Shown here: piece after piece, positions 33,928-41,493 of the stretch
Numbering within the stretch: position 1 is the stretch's first letter
Layout of the letters: every line of letters starts with the position of its first letter
From: Pseudooceanicola algae
GTDB lineage: Bacteria; Pseudomonadota; Alphaproteobacteria; Rhodobacterales; Rhodobacteraceae
Assembly: GCF_003590145.2 (NCBI RefSeq)
Contig: NZ_CP060436.1
Coordinates: 654,001-718,000, forward strand
Length of the DNA stretch: 64,000 nt
Direction: 5' to 3'
Position numbers and translations under genes: made by a program
The notes under the pieces: model-generated
Database searches by the model: none
The model's input: only the letters and a program-made list of their open reading frames with translations
What the model was told of the DNA's origin: nothing

Positions 33928-34770
33928 TCAGCGCCGTTGCCCGCGCGCCATGAAGGCCAGCTTTTCGAACAGATGCACGTCCTGTTCGTTCTTCAGCAGG
34001 GCGCCGTGCAGCCGGGGCAGGGCATTGGCGCCGTCGCGCTTCAGGTCCTCGGGGGTCAAATCCTCTGCCAGCAACAGCTTGAGCCAGTCGAGCACCTCGC
34101 TGGTCGAGGGCTTCTTCTTCAGGCCGCGGGTGTCGCGCAGTTCGTAGAACTGCGTCAGGGCGGTGGTCAGCAGGGCGGGCTTGATGCCGGGGTGATGGAC
34201 CTCGACGATGGCGCGCATTGTCTCCATGTCCGGGAAGCGGATGTAATGGAAGAAACAACGCCGCAGGAAGGCATCGGGCAGTTCCTTTTCGTTGTTCGAG
34301 GTGATGATGACGATGGGCCTCAGCCGCGCCCGCACGGTTTCACCGGTCTCGTAGACATGGAATTCCATCCGGTCGAGCTCTTGCAGCAGGTCGTTGGGGA
34401 ATTCGATATCCGCCTTGTCGATCTCGTCGATCAGCAGCACCACCCGTTCATCGGCCGTAAAGGCCTGCCACAGCTTGCCGCGCCGGATATAATTGCCCAC
34501 GTCCTGCACCCGCGCATCGCCCAGTTGGCTGTCGCGCAACCGGCTGACGGCATCGTATTCATAAAGGCCCTGCTGCGCCCGTGTGGTGGACTTGATCGAC
34601 CATTCGATCATGTCGAGGCCCAAGGATTGGGCAATCTGGCGGGCCAGCTCGGTCTTGCCCGTTCCGGGCTCCCCCTTGACCAGAAGCGGCCTCTGCAATG
34701 TGACGGCAGCATTCACGGCAATGGTAAGATCTTCCGTGGCAACGTAATTTTCCGTACCTTCAAAGCGCAT
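33928..34770 (-). CDS. MoxR-family AAA+ ATPase
   Basis: A 280-residue ATPase. Walker A GEPGTGKT lies at residues 33-40, Walker B VVLLIDEIDKAD near 107-118, sensor 1 IVIITSNNEKELPDAFLRRC follows, and the arginine finger lies in the same segment. The C-terminal lid ends at TSEVLDWLKLLLAEDL. MoxR proteins remodel partner proteins together with VWA-domain cofactors; the CoxE-like VWA gene downstream on the same strand fits. The 160 bp between this gene and the GNAT gene hold only the duplicated start region. Confidence 0.93.
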   Translation of the reverse strand: MRFEGTENYVATEDLTIAVNAAVTLQRPLLVKGEPGTGKTELARQIAQSLGLDMIEWSIKSTTRAQQGLYEYDAVSRLRDSQLGDARVQDVGNYIRRGKLWQAFTADERVVLLIDEIDKADIEFPNDLLQELDRMEFHVYETGETVRARLRPIVIITSNNEKELPDAFLRRCFFHYIRFPDMETMRAIVEVHHPGIKPALLTTALTQFYELRDTRGLKKKPSTSEVLDWLKLLLAEDLTPEDLKRDGANALPRLHGALLKNEQDVHLFEKLAFMARGQRR

Positions 34771-34993
34771 CTGGCAGGGGTCTTTCCTTGGGGCAGGCCC
34801 GGTAAAGGCCGGGGCAGCGGCGGGTTCATTTCGAAACGATAAAGTTTTCCGCTTTGTCCCGCAATCGGCGATGGTTAACGGGATTTGACTAGTGACAAGC
34901 GATTTCGAACAGTTTAAGCCCCGCGGCAGGGGACCCTACGGCCCGCCAAGGCAATCGCGCGCGACGGGCTGAGGACTAGTTTGGGAGCCGCTG

Positions 34994-35416
34994 ATGAAAG
35001 CAGAAACTTTCCTTGATGACGACTATCGTCCCGCCGAGGACGAGCCGTTCATGAACGACCGCCAGCTCGAATATTTCCGTCGCAAGTTGCACGCCTGGAA
35101 GGATGATCTTCTGGCCGACAGCCGTGATACGGTCGAAGGGCTTCAAGAGAACACACGCAATATCCCGGATGTCGCCGACCGGGCCTCGGAAGAGACCGAT
35201 CGCGCGCTGGAGTTGCGCACGCGGGACCGTCAGCGCAAGCTGGTGTCCAAGATCGATTCCGCCCTGCGCCGGATCGACGAGGGGGAATATGGGTATTGCG
35301 AAGTGACCGGAGAGCCGATCTCGCTCAAGCGTCTCGACGCCCGGCCGATCGCCACGATGAGCCTGGAAGCCCAGGAACGTCATGAACGTCGTGAACGGGT
35401 CCATCGCGACGACTGA
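34994..35416 (+). CDS. dksA: DksA-type RNA polymerase-binding transcription factor
   Basis: A 140-residue protein. The coiled-coil (about residues 28-95) has the tip NIPDVADRAS with Asp59 and Ala64 in the places needed for action on RNA polymerase. The C-terminal zinc-finger region keeps only one cysteine (Cys102); the other three positions are Thr105, Thr121 region and Ser, so it probably folds without zinc. A single-cysteine DksA active in ppGpp control is known from Rhodobacter sphaeroides (RSP2654). GGGAGC precedes the start. The 223-bp upstream spacer has TTGACT at about 34885 as a possible -35. Confidence 0.92.
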   Translation: MKAETFLDDDYRPAEDEPFMNDRQLEYFRRKLHAWKDDLLADSRDTVEGLQENTRNIPDVADRASEETDRALELRTRDRQRKLVSKIDSALRRIDEGEYGYCEVTGEPISLKRLDARPIATMSLEAQERHERRERVHRDD

Positions 35417-35676
35417 AGACTTGCGGTGCCGTTTGACTCGGCGCGGCCTGCCCTGGGCAAATCCCCGCTCTGGCCGGGCGGGCGGATGACAGGCACACGA
35501 TGCTATCACGATGACGCGCGACATGAGACGCCGGGGCTTTTGCTCCGGCGTTGTTACTTGCAAATCCGGCGTATCCGGGTCCATATCCCGGCGCGTCCCT
35601 CCGACCCGGTCAGCCTGATGCGGCAGGTCTCGGGGACCCTGGCTTTGCGGCGGACAAGACCTTGGAATTGAACGAG

Positions 35677-36855
35677 ATGAAGATCGCCGTGATTGGCGCA
35701 GGTATCGGCGGCCTCGCGGTCGCGCGGGCTCTGGCCCTGCGCGGGGCCCAGGTGACGGTGCTGGAGCAATCCGAAGCGATCCGCGAGGTGGGCGCCGGCT
35801 TGCAGATCAGCCCCAATGGCGCAGCGGTGCTGCGTGGCCTCGGGCTTGATCCGGCCGGGATCGGCCAAAAAGCCCGCGCGATCAATCTTCTGGACCACAC
35901 CGGACGGCCGGCGCTGCGGCTCGATCTGGCGCGTCAGGCGGCGACCCGGCCTTCGGACTATTACTTCTGTCACCGCGCCGACCTGATCTGTGCCCTGGCC
36001 GAAAGCGCCCGCACCGCCGGGGTTCGCATCCGCCTGTTGCAAAAGGTCAAGGAGGTGATCCCCGGAACACCGCCCGAGATCCTTGTCTGCAACACCGCGC
36101 GGCTGCACCCTGACCTGGTAATCGGCGCGGATGGCCTGCATTCCTGCCTGCGGAACGCGCTGCTCGGCGATAGCCGCGCAGGCTTCACCGGGCAGGTCGC
36201 CTGGCGCGCCGTCGTCCCGCTGGACAGCGCGCCCACGCCCGAAGTCCGGCTGCACATGGGCCCCGGCCGCCACCTGGTGACCTACCCGCTGCGTCAGGGC
36301 GCACTGATGAATATCGTCGCTGTCGAGGAACGCGCGGCCTGGACCCCGGACGGCTGGTCCCATGCGGATGACCCCGGCAACCTGCGCCGCGCCTTTGCCG
36401 GCTTCCCGCCCGAAATCCGCCAGCTTCTGGCCCGCGTCACCGAAACCAACCTCTGGGGTCTGCACCGCCACCCCGTCGCCCCCCGCTGGACCGCCGGCAA
36501 TTGTGCCCTCCTGGGCGACGCTGCCCATCCGACACTGCCCTTCATGGCCCAGGGGGCCAACCTGGCGCTGGAAGATGCCTGGGTGCTGGCCGAAAGCCTC
36601 GCCACCGGTCTAGCCGCAGGAAGACGTCCCGCCGATGCCCTCAGGCACTACGAACAGGCCCGCGTGCCGCGGATCCGCCGCGCCATCGAAGCGGCCAACC
36701 GCAATGCCTGGAAATATCACCTGCGCTTCCCGCCGCTGCGCGCCGTCGCGCATACGGCCCTGCGCCTCAGTGACCGCCTGGCCCCAGACCTCATGCTCCG
36801 CCAATTCGACTGGCTTTACGGTCACGACGTCACCGGCGGTCATAGCCTCGTCTGA
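35677..36855 (+). CDS. FAD-dependent aromatic-ring monooxygenase
   Basis: A 392-residue flavoprotein of the PHBH/salicylate-hydroxylase group. The dinucleotide motif GxGxxG is at Gly7, Gly9 and Gly12 (IAVIGAGIGGLAVAR), the DG motif is in LVIGADGLHSCLRNAL, and the second FAD motif is GDAAHPTLPFMAQGANLALEDA (about residues 280-300). It resembles 3-hydroxybenzoate 6-hydroxylase-like enzymes; the substrate cannot be told. ATG 35677 begins the FAD fold directly; the ribosome-binding site is weak. The 260-bp spacer from dksA holds no gene. Confidence 0.9.
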   Translation: MKIAVIGAGIGGLAVARALALRGAQVTVLEQSEAIREVGAGLQISPNGAAVLRGLGLDPAGIGQKARAINLLDHTGRPALRLDLARQAATRPSDYYFCHRADLICALAESARTAGVRIRLLQKVKEVIPGTPPEILVCNTARLHPDLVIGADGLHSCLRNALLGDSRAGFTGQVAWRAVVPLDSAPTPEVRLHMGPGRHLVTYPLRQGALMNIVAVEERAAWTPDGWSHADDPGNLRRAFAGFPPEIRQLLARVTETNLWGLHRHPVAPRWTAGNCALLGDAAHPTLPFMAQGANLALEDAWVLAESLATGLAAGRRPADALRHYEQARVPRIRRAIEAANRNAWKYHLRFPPLRAVAHTALRLSDRLAPDLMLRQFDWLYGHDVTGGHSLV

Positions 36856-36886
36856 CCGCGCGCGGCCCTGCCGGGACTTCCTTCAA

Positions 36887-36951
36887 GTTTCCCTGTTGCA
36901 AATATCCCGGGGTGAATTGAGGCCGCAGGCCTCAAGAGGGGCAGCGCCCCT
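36887..36951. repeat. Dispersed intergenic repeat, full copy 2
   Basis: Nearly identical to 22184-22247: GTTTCCCTGTT, AAATATCCCGGGGTGAATTGAGGCC, a short GAGGCCG/AGGCCTC hairpin and AGGGGCAGCGCCCCT. As in copy 1 it lies between two convergent gene ends (monooxygenase and xthA). Confidence 0.78.
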
Positions 36952-36980
36952 TCTGACCTTCACGCGCCCGAGACCTCAGT

Positions 36981-37790
36981 TCACAACGCCAGATCGACCC
37001 AGACAGGCACGTGATCCGATGGCTTCTCGCGCCCCCGAATGCCTGCATCGATCCCGCAGTCGGTGACCAGATCGGCGCATTGCGGCGTCATCAGCATATG
37101 GTCGATCCGGATGCCGTCGTTCTTGTTCCAGGCCCCGGCCTGATAGTCCCAGAAGGTGTAATGCCCCGGTGCTGGCATCCTGGTGCGGATGATCTCGGTA
37201 AACCCAAGGTTCACCACGGCGCGCCAGGCGGCGCGGCTTTCGGGGCGGAACAACGCGTCTTCGCGCCACTTCTCGGGATTGGCGGCATCCTCTTCCTGCG
37301 GAATGATATTGTAATCCCCCAGCATCACCGCCGGTTCCTCGGCAGCCAGCAGCGCCTCGGCACGGGTCTTCAGCCGCGCCATCCAGGCAAGCTTATAGGC
37401 GTATTTGCCCCCCGCGACCGGCGTGCCATCGGCCTCCAGCTCGACCGGATTGCCATTGGGCAGGTAAAGCCCGCAGATCCGCAGCGCCGTTCTGTCTCCC
37501 ACCACGGTGGCCTCGATCCAGCGCGCCTGTTCGTCGCTCTCGTCGCCCGGCAAGCCGCGCGTCACGTCCTCCAGCGGCAGTTTCGACAGGATCGCCACCC
37601 CGTTAAAGCTTTTCTGCCCATGGGTTTCGACCTGATAGCCGCGCTCTTCGAACATTTCGCGCGGAAACCCTTCGTCCACAGATTTGATCTCCTGCAGGAC
37701 CACCACGTCGGGCTGGGCCTCGTCCAGCCAATCCCCCAGGGCTTTGATGCGGGCCTTGATCCCATTGATGTTGAACGTGGCGAGCTTCAT
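36981..37790 (-). CDS. xthA: Exodeoxyribonuclease III
   Basis: A 269-residue Mg-dependent AP endonuclease/3'-exonuclease of the EEP fold. MKLATFNINGIKARIKALGDWL has the Asn of the N-terminal motif; VVVLQEIKSVDEGFP carries the metal-binding Glu; GDYNIIPQEED and the final SDHVPVWVDL give the Asp-Asn and Asp-His catalytic pairs. ATG 37790 has AAGGAA upstream. It repairs abasic sites in the cytoplasm. The gene stands alone. Confidence 0.95.
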   Translation of the reverse strand: MKLATFNINGIKARIKALGDWLDEAQPDVVVLQEIKSVDEGFPREMFEERGYQVETHGQKSFNGVAILSKLPLEDVTRGLPGDESDEQARWIEATVVGDRTALRICGLYLPNGNPVELEADGTPVAGGKYAYKLAWMARLKTRAEALLAAEEPAVMLGDYNIIPQEEDAANPEKWREDALFRPESRAAWRAVVNLGFTEIIRTRMPAPGHYTFWDYQAGAWNKNDGIRIDHMLMTPQCADLVTDCGIDAGIRGREKPSDHVPVWVDLAL

Positions 37791-38200
37791 GGCGGATTCC
37801 TTCGACCTGTTGCCTCCTGATGGCAAGGCGTGACAGCGATGGCAAGGGAAAGGGGTGCCTTCAACCCGCACCCGATGGGGCAGAACGGGCGAAACGCCAT
37901 GTGACGTATAGCGGCGTCTTCGCTGGCGCTGATTCGGCAGGTTTCCGGGTGTCCGGTACCGATTCGCGTCAACCCTGACGCGCATGCTGCCCGGCCAGGG
38001 CCCGACATGACGCGAATCCGGCTAAGTAATTAAAATTTCAGCAACAATCTGTTCTTGATGTGTTAACAAACTTCTGTCCCGCGAAGCTCATGTGAATAAA
38101 CACATGCTGCAATGCAGAATTGAATCCTGTGCTTGAAAATCAGGTGAGACGTGCAAGCCTCAAGGCATCAAACCGGTCAATTTCAACCAATAGGTGTCAC
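37791..38200. promoter_or_regulatory. 410-bp AT-rich regulatory spacer upstream of the repeat-protein gene
   Basis: Between the divergent xthA and the repeat-protein gene. From about 38020 to 38130 the DNA is markedly AT-rich (for example TAATTAAAATTTC at 38026) against a GC-rich background. It contains an inverted repeat CATGTG-N6-CACATG (38089-38106) directly followed by CTGCAATGCAG (38107-38117). I see no convincing -35/-10 pair. AGGTG lies just before ATG 38201. No gene is visible here. Confidence 0.5.
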
Positions 38201-38671
38201 ATGAGTGCAATTCGCAACCAACTGAAAGTTCAGGACATTTCGGCCTCTGATTGGCAGGATCTGCTGTCGGGCGAAGCCACCGGCATGATGTCCTCCGGCT
38301 CGGCCCCCAGCCTGTCCAGCGACCCGCTTCTGGGCGACGCCGTCGAGGCCTTCTCCTCCGGTTCCGCGCCGCTGACCTCGGACGCCACTTCTGGCGATGC
38401 CGTCGAGGCCTTCTCCTCCGGTTCCGCGCCGCTGACCTCGGACGCCACTTCTGGCGACGCCGTCGAGGCCTTCTCCTCGGGCTCCGCGCCGCTGACCTTG
38501 GACGCCACTTCTGGCGATGCCGTCGAGGCCTTCTCCTCGGGTTCCGCGCCGCTGACCTCGGACGCCACCTCTGGCGATGCCGTCGAAGCTTTCTCCTCGG
38601 GTTCCGCGCCGCTGACCGCCTCCCGCAGCCTGCGCGGTGATGCCAGCGGAAGCTTCTCCTCGGGCAGCTGA
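38201..38671 (+). CDS. Repeat protein with exact 20-residue units; putative precursor peptide
   Basis: A 156-residue acidic protein without Cys, Tyr or His. Residues 1-30 form a non-repetitive head (MSAIRNQLKVQDISASDWQD...) ending GMM, without a classical signal peptide. From residue 51 to 130 four units of exactly 20 residues follow (FSSGSAPLTSDATSGDAVEA, with one Ser-to-Leu change), preceded and followed by partial units; the chain ends FSSGS. SSGSAP occurs six times, plus a terminal SSGS. The pattern suits a multi-core peptide precursor or a disordered secreted protein. A hairpin terminator follows, then an unknown protein and a DMT transporter on the same strand. I cannot name a family. 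Confidence 0.8.
   Translation: MSAIRNQLKVQDISASDWQDLLSGEATGMMSSGSAPSLSSDPLLGDAVEAFSSGSAPLTSDATSGDAVEAFSSGSAPLTSDATSGDAVEAFSSGSAPLTLDATSGDAVEAFSSGSAPLTSDATSGDAVEAFSSGSAPLTASRSLRGDASGSFSSGS
38333..38617 (+). repeat. In-frame tandem 60-bp repeat inside the repeat-protein gene
   Basis: Period of exactly 60 bp, four full units (38351-38410, 38411-38470, 38471-38530, 38531-38590) plus partial flanks. Units differ at only a few sites (for example TCC/TCG for Ser, GAC/GAT for Asp, one TCG to TTG giving Leu), so the array is recently expanded or kept uniform by recombination. Copy number probably varies between strains. Confidence 0.92.
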
Positions 38672-38690
38672 TCTCGAGACTTGCGACGAG

Positions 38691-38740
38691 CGGGCGCGGG
38701 GTCTCTCCGCGCCCGAAAACCTTGTTGCGCTAAGGTTTTT
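38691..38740 (+). terminator. Double hairpin with T-run after the repeat-protein gene
   Basis: First stem CGGGCGCGG/CCGCGCCCG (38691-38699 and 38707-38715), then AAAACCTT/AAGGTTTT (38716-38723 and 38732-38739) ending in five T residues. The second is a good intrinsic terminator. Because the next gene begins 43 bases later with a good ribosome-binding site and no obvious promoter, partial readthrough would give much more of the repeat protein than of the downstream proteins. Confidence 0.72.
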
Positions 38741-38782
38741 CGAACGCAGACCCAAATTTTCCGCGTCAAAAGGGGCCCCAAG

Positions 38783-39967
38783 ATGTCCAACGTGATTCCT
38801 TTCACCCTGTCTCGTCGCCATGCGCCCACGCCATTGCCGCGCCAGGGGGACCGAGCAGGACGTCAGGCTGCATTGATCGCGCTTTTTGCGCAGAAGCGCC
38901 GGGGGCAGGGAGATGTCTTCTGGTTGAAGGAGAACGCCGAACTGCTGAATATTCTCGAATCCACCGGCGCAGGCCGTCGGCGGGCCGGCATTCCCGCGGC
39001 GCCCTTGCCCGACGGCGCCCTGTCCCCGCATCAGGCCCTCTATGACCGGATCGAGGAACGGCTGCGGTTCTTTCCGCAATATTACCGCTTTTTCCTGTCG
39101 ATCTGCCTCGACCTCGAAGACCTTGGCTTCGGTGGTTCCAAGGGCGAGGCTCTGGTGCAACAGGCCCTGCGCGTCGGCCTGGCCGATGCCGAACTTTCCG
39201 ACCTGCAGCGCGCCGAAGCCCGCCGGTTGATGCAGCGACGCGGCCGGGATCCGATTGCCGATAGCACCGGGCTGACCGCACGCCTGCTGGCCTTTGCAGG
39301 GCGCAGCGCGACCTTTGCCGTGCCGAATAAAAAGGCCGCTTACGAATTGACCCATATCTGTTTCTATCTCAGCGATTACGGGCGTCTTCAGACGGATTTC
39401 CCGCGCGCCGTGCAGAAAAGTCTTAATTTTGCCGGAACCCTCGCTTATCTTGATGCCAATGCAGATCTGCTTGCCGAGATCTGCGTCGCGCTGCGCCAGG
39501 CCGGTCAAACGCCGCCCCAAGCTTGGGAAAGCTGGCTCGCAGTCGAAACAGCCCGGTTCCAGCTTCTGGACAGCGGCAATGGGGGCGGAGCGGCCGGAGG
39601 GGTCATGGCGCAGGACGGTTATCACGAATTCCTGGTCAGTAACTGGGCTCTTGGCGTGTCCGGGGACGATGCCTTCGCCCATGATGTGCCGGAAGGCCGG
39701 GTGCAGTTCCGCACCCCGCGGCGCGCTGCCAGCCCGTTGCTGGCCATGTCCCGGCACCTGTTGGAAGATGAACGTCGCTCGGGCGATTGGGAGGTCATGC
39801 GCGGTCCCCTGGCGGAAACGCTCTGGCAGGCGGAACCCCAGGCGCTGGACCTGCTGGCCGATGCCGAAGCGGCCTGCGAGGATTTCCCGGCCTTCTTCGA
39901 AACTTTCGCTCGCGCGGGGTCTGCCGCAATTGGCACGCGGGCGCATCTGCACGGCGTGCCGCTCTGA
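38783..39967 (+). CDS. Unrecognised helical protein between repeat protein and transporter
   Basis: A 394-residue, mostly helical, soluble protein without signal peptide. Notable segments are RFFPQYYRFFLSICLDLEDLGFGG (about 95-118), YELTHICFYLSDYGR (187-201) and DGYHEFLVSNWAL (278-290), whose His, Asp and Tyr could form an active or binding site. The ELTH...FYLSDYG motif reminds me of DUF6895-type proteins found near peptide natural-product genes, but this is unverified. ATG 38783 has AAGGGG upstream. Its TGA overlaps the start of the DMT transporter (TGATG), so the two are produced together. It may bind, mature or deliver the repeat protein. Confidence 0.75.
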   Translation: MSNVIPFTLSRRHAPTPLPRQGDRAGRQAALIALFAQKRRGQGDVFWLKENAELLNILESTGAGRRRAGIPAAPLPDGALSPHQALYDRIEERLRFFPQYYRFFLSICLDLEDLGFGGSKGEALVQQALRVGLADAELSDLQRAEARRLMQRRGRDPIADSTGLTARLLAFAGRSATFAVPNKKAAYELTHICFYLSDYGRLQTDFPRAVQKSLNFAGTLAYLDANADLLAEICVALRQAGQTPPQAWESWLAVETARFQLLDSGNGGGAAGGVMAQDGYHEFLVSNWALGVSGDDAFAHDVPEGRVQFRTPRRAASPLLAMSRHLLEDERRSGDWEVMRGPLAETLWQAEPQALDLLADAEAACEDFPAFFETFARAGSAAIGTRAHLHGVPL

Positions 39968-40896
39968 TGGCGCGCTTTGGCTCCTCTGCCGCGCTGATGG
40001 GTGCGGTTCTGGTGCTGGCCTACACGGCGCTGATCTCCGGCGCTGATGCGATCACCAAGTTCATCGCCAGCGGCTATGCCGCCCCGCAGCTTTTTGCAGT
40101 TTCGGGTGGCCTGGTGGCGCTGTTCTGCCTTGCAAGCGAGCTGGCCTCGGGAGGGCGCAGCGCCAATGTGGTCCGCACGACGCAGCCCCTGGCGATGGCC
40201 CTGCGCAGCCTTGCAACGCTGATTGCCGCGACCTGCTATTTCTATGCGTTCCGCGATCTGCCGCTTGCCGAAGTCTTCGTCTTCATCGGGCTGATGCCGA
40301 TCTTCGCCGGGCTGATGTCCGGTCCGATCCTGGGCGAAAAGGTCAACCTGGCGGTCTGGATCGCGCTCGGGACCGGGGCGGTCGGGGTCATGTGCCTGTT
40401 TCCCCAGGGCCTGGGGCATATCCGCACCGGCCATCTGACGGCTGCGATGGCCTGTCTGGCCGGCACTTTATCGATGGTGATGGCGCGCCATATCGGGCGG
40501 CGTGAAACCAACGCGCTGGCCCAGGTCTTTTATCCCAATCTGGCGATCATGCTGGTCATGGGTGCGATCCTGCCCTTCGTCTGGCAACCGATGTCCCTTG
40601 TGGATCTCGGCTTCGTGGTTGGCTATGCCGCCCTGTTGTTCCTTGCCCGCTGGCTTCTGGTAATCGCCTTGCGCCACCTTGCCGCCTATGTGGTGACGCC
40701 GCTTATGAACCTGCAATTCGTCTGGATGACGCTTCTGGGCGCGCTTTTCTTCGGCGAATTCCCGAGCGCGAACATCTTCCTGGGATCGGCGATCGTGATT
40801 GGATCGGGTCTTTACCTGATCGCCGATCAGATTGGCAGCCAGCGCCGCAGCGCCAAGCTCGCGGCCTCGGTTCCCGACGCCACGCCGGCGGAATAA
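39967..40896 (+). CDS. EamA/DMT superfamily transporter
   Basis: A 309-residue membrane protein with about ten transmembrane helices arranged as two EamA halves: first half includes YTALISGADAITKFIA and LRSLATLIAATCYFYAFRDLPLAEVFVFIGLMPIF, second half ALRHLAAYVVTPLMNLQFVWMTLLGALFFGEFP. The conserved (A/L)PLAEVF and GE(F/K) elements are present. DMT proteins export metabolites such as amino acids or nucleobases. The start overlaps the stop of the unknown protein by one base. In this setting it may export a small product of the neighbouring genes; a 15-kDa unprocessed protein would be too large for this family. Confidence 0.88.
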   Translation: MARFGSSAALMGAVLVLAYTALISGADAITKFIASGYAAPQLFAVSGGLVALFCLASELASGGRSANVVRTTQPLAMALRSLATLIAATCYFYAFRDLPLAEVFVFIGLMPIFAGLMSGPILGEKVNLAVWIALGTGAVGVMCLFPQGLGHIRTGHLTAAMACLAGTLSMVMARHIGRRETNALAQVFYPNLAIMLVMGAILPFVWQPMSLVDLGFVVGYAALLFLARWLLVIALRHLAAYVVTPLMNLQFVWMTLLGALFFGEFPSANIFLGSAIVIGSGLYLIADQIGSQRRSAKLAASVPDATPAE

Positions 40897-40982
40897 TCGG
40901 TTCGGTCTAGCGCCAAATTGTAAATGGAAGGCGGTTGCGTCGAGCCTCGCAGGGGCTTCGCCCCGCACCTTTGACAAGGTGC

Positions 40983-41054
40983 CCCCCAGAGTATTTCGGG
41001 CCAGATGACAGGGGAGGACCGCTCTTTATCATCTGGCCCGAAATACTCTGGGGG
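40983..41054. repeat. Long hairpin repeat element, copy A
   Basis: A perfect 26-bp inverted repeat: left arm 40983-41008 (CCCCCAGAGTATTTCGGGCC...), right arm 41029-41054, loop of 20 bases. It is flanked by smaller hairpins GGGGCTTCGCCCC (from about 40953), GCACCTT/AAGGTGC (about 40965-40982) and GGGGGC/GCCCCC (about 41071-41085). It separates the convergent transporter and Fe-S carrier genes. A diverged copy is at 59731-59800. Confidence 0.85.
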
Positions 41055-41091
41055 AGCCTCCGCGGGAGGCGGGGGCAAAGCCCCCTAAACT

Positions 41092-41409
41092 TCACATCGA
41101 AAAGGAGGTGCCGCAGCCGCAGGAAGAGGTCGCGTTCGGGTTTTCGATCACGAAACGCGCGCCGATCAGTTCCTCGCTGAAATCGATTGTCGCCCCGGAC
41201 AGGAAGGGCAGGGAGGTTGCATCGACGACGACCTTCTGTCCCTGACCTTCGATCACCAGATCGTCGGAGGCGATTTCATCCAGCTTGATCTCGTATTGAA
41301 ACCCAGAACAGCCGCCGCCCTCGACGGCGACGCGCAGGGCCTGATCGCCCGCCCCGATTTCGGCAAGGCGGGTAAAGGCGCGGTCTGTGACTTTCGGCGG
41401 CAGATTCAT
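41092..41409 (-). CDS. erpA: A-type iron-sulfur cluster carrier (HesB/IscA/ErpA family)
   Basis: A 105-residue protein with the three conserved cysteines: Cys34 in GGGCSGFQYEI and Cys97/Cys99 in the C-terminal SSCGCGTSF. LPFLSGATIDF is the family's central motif. It passes Fe-S clusters to apoproteins in the cytoplasm. ATG 41409 is preferred over ATG 41427 because GAGGA lies eight bases upstream of it. ErpA is the most likely member, but IscA or SufA cannot be excluded from sequence alone. It is divergent from dgt. Confidence 0.88.
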   Translation of the reverse strand: MNLPPKVTDRAFTRLAEIGAGDQALRVAVEGGGCSGFQYEIKLDEIASDDLVIEGQGQKVVVDATSLPFLSGATIDFSEELIGARFVIENPNATSSCGCGTSFSM

Positions 41410-41493
41410 TGGTGCATCCTCTGACATTTTGCATGTCCGTTACAGCCAATATAAGGAGTAAGGCAAAAGGCGACAAGAAGTCGAGGGACCGAC

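Noticed and set aside
38333-38617. Tandem 60-bp repeats as a CRISPR array or satellite
   Set aside because: Units are contiguous without unique spacers, keep a reading frame, and lie within a gene with a ribosome-binding site.
38183-39952. Minus-strand frame of 589 codons across the repeat gene and the unknown protein
   Set aside because: The plus-strand genes have ribosome-binding sites, coupling with the transporter and sensible composition; the reverse frame reads as Arg/Gly-rich low complexity.
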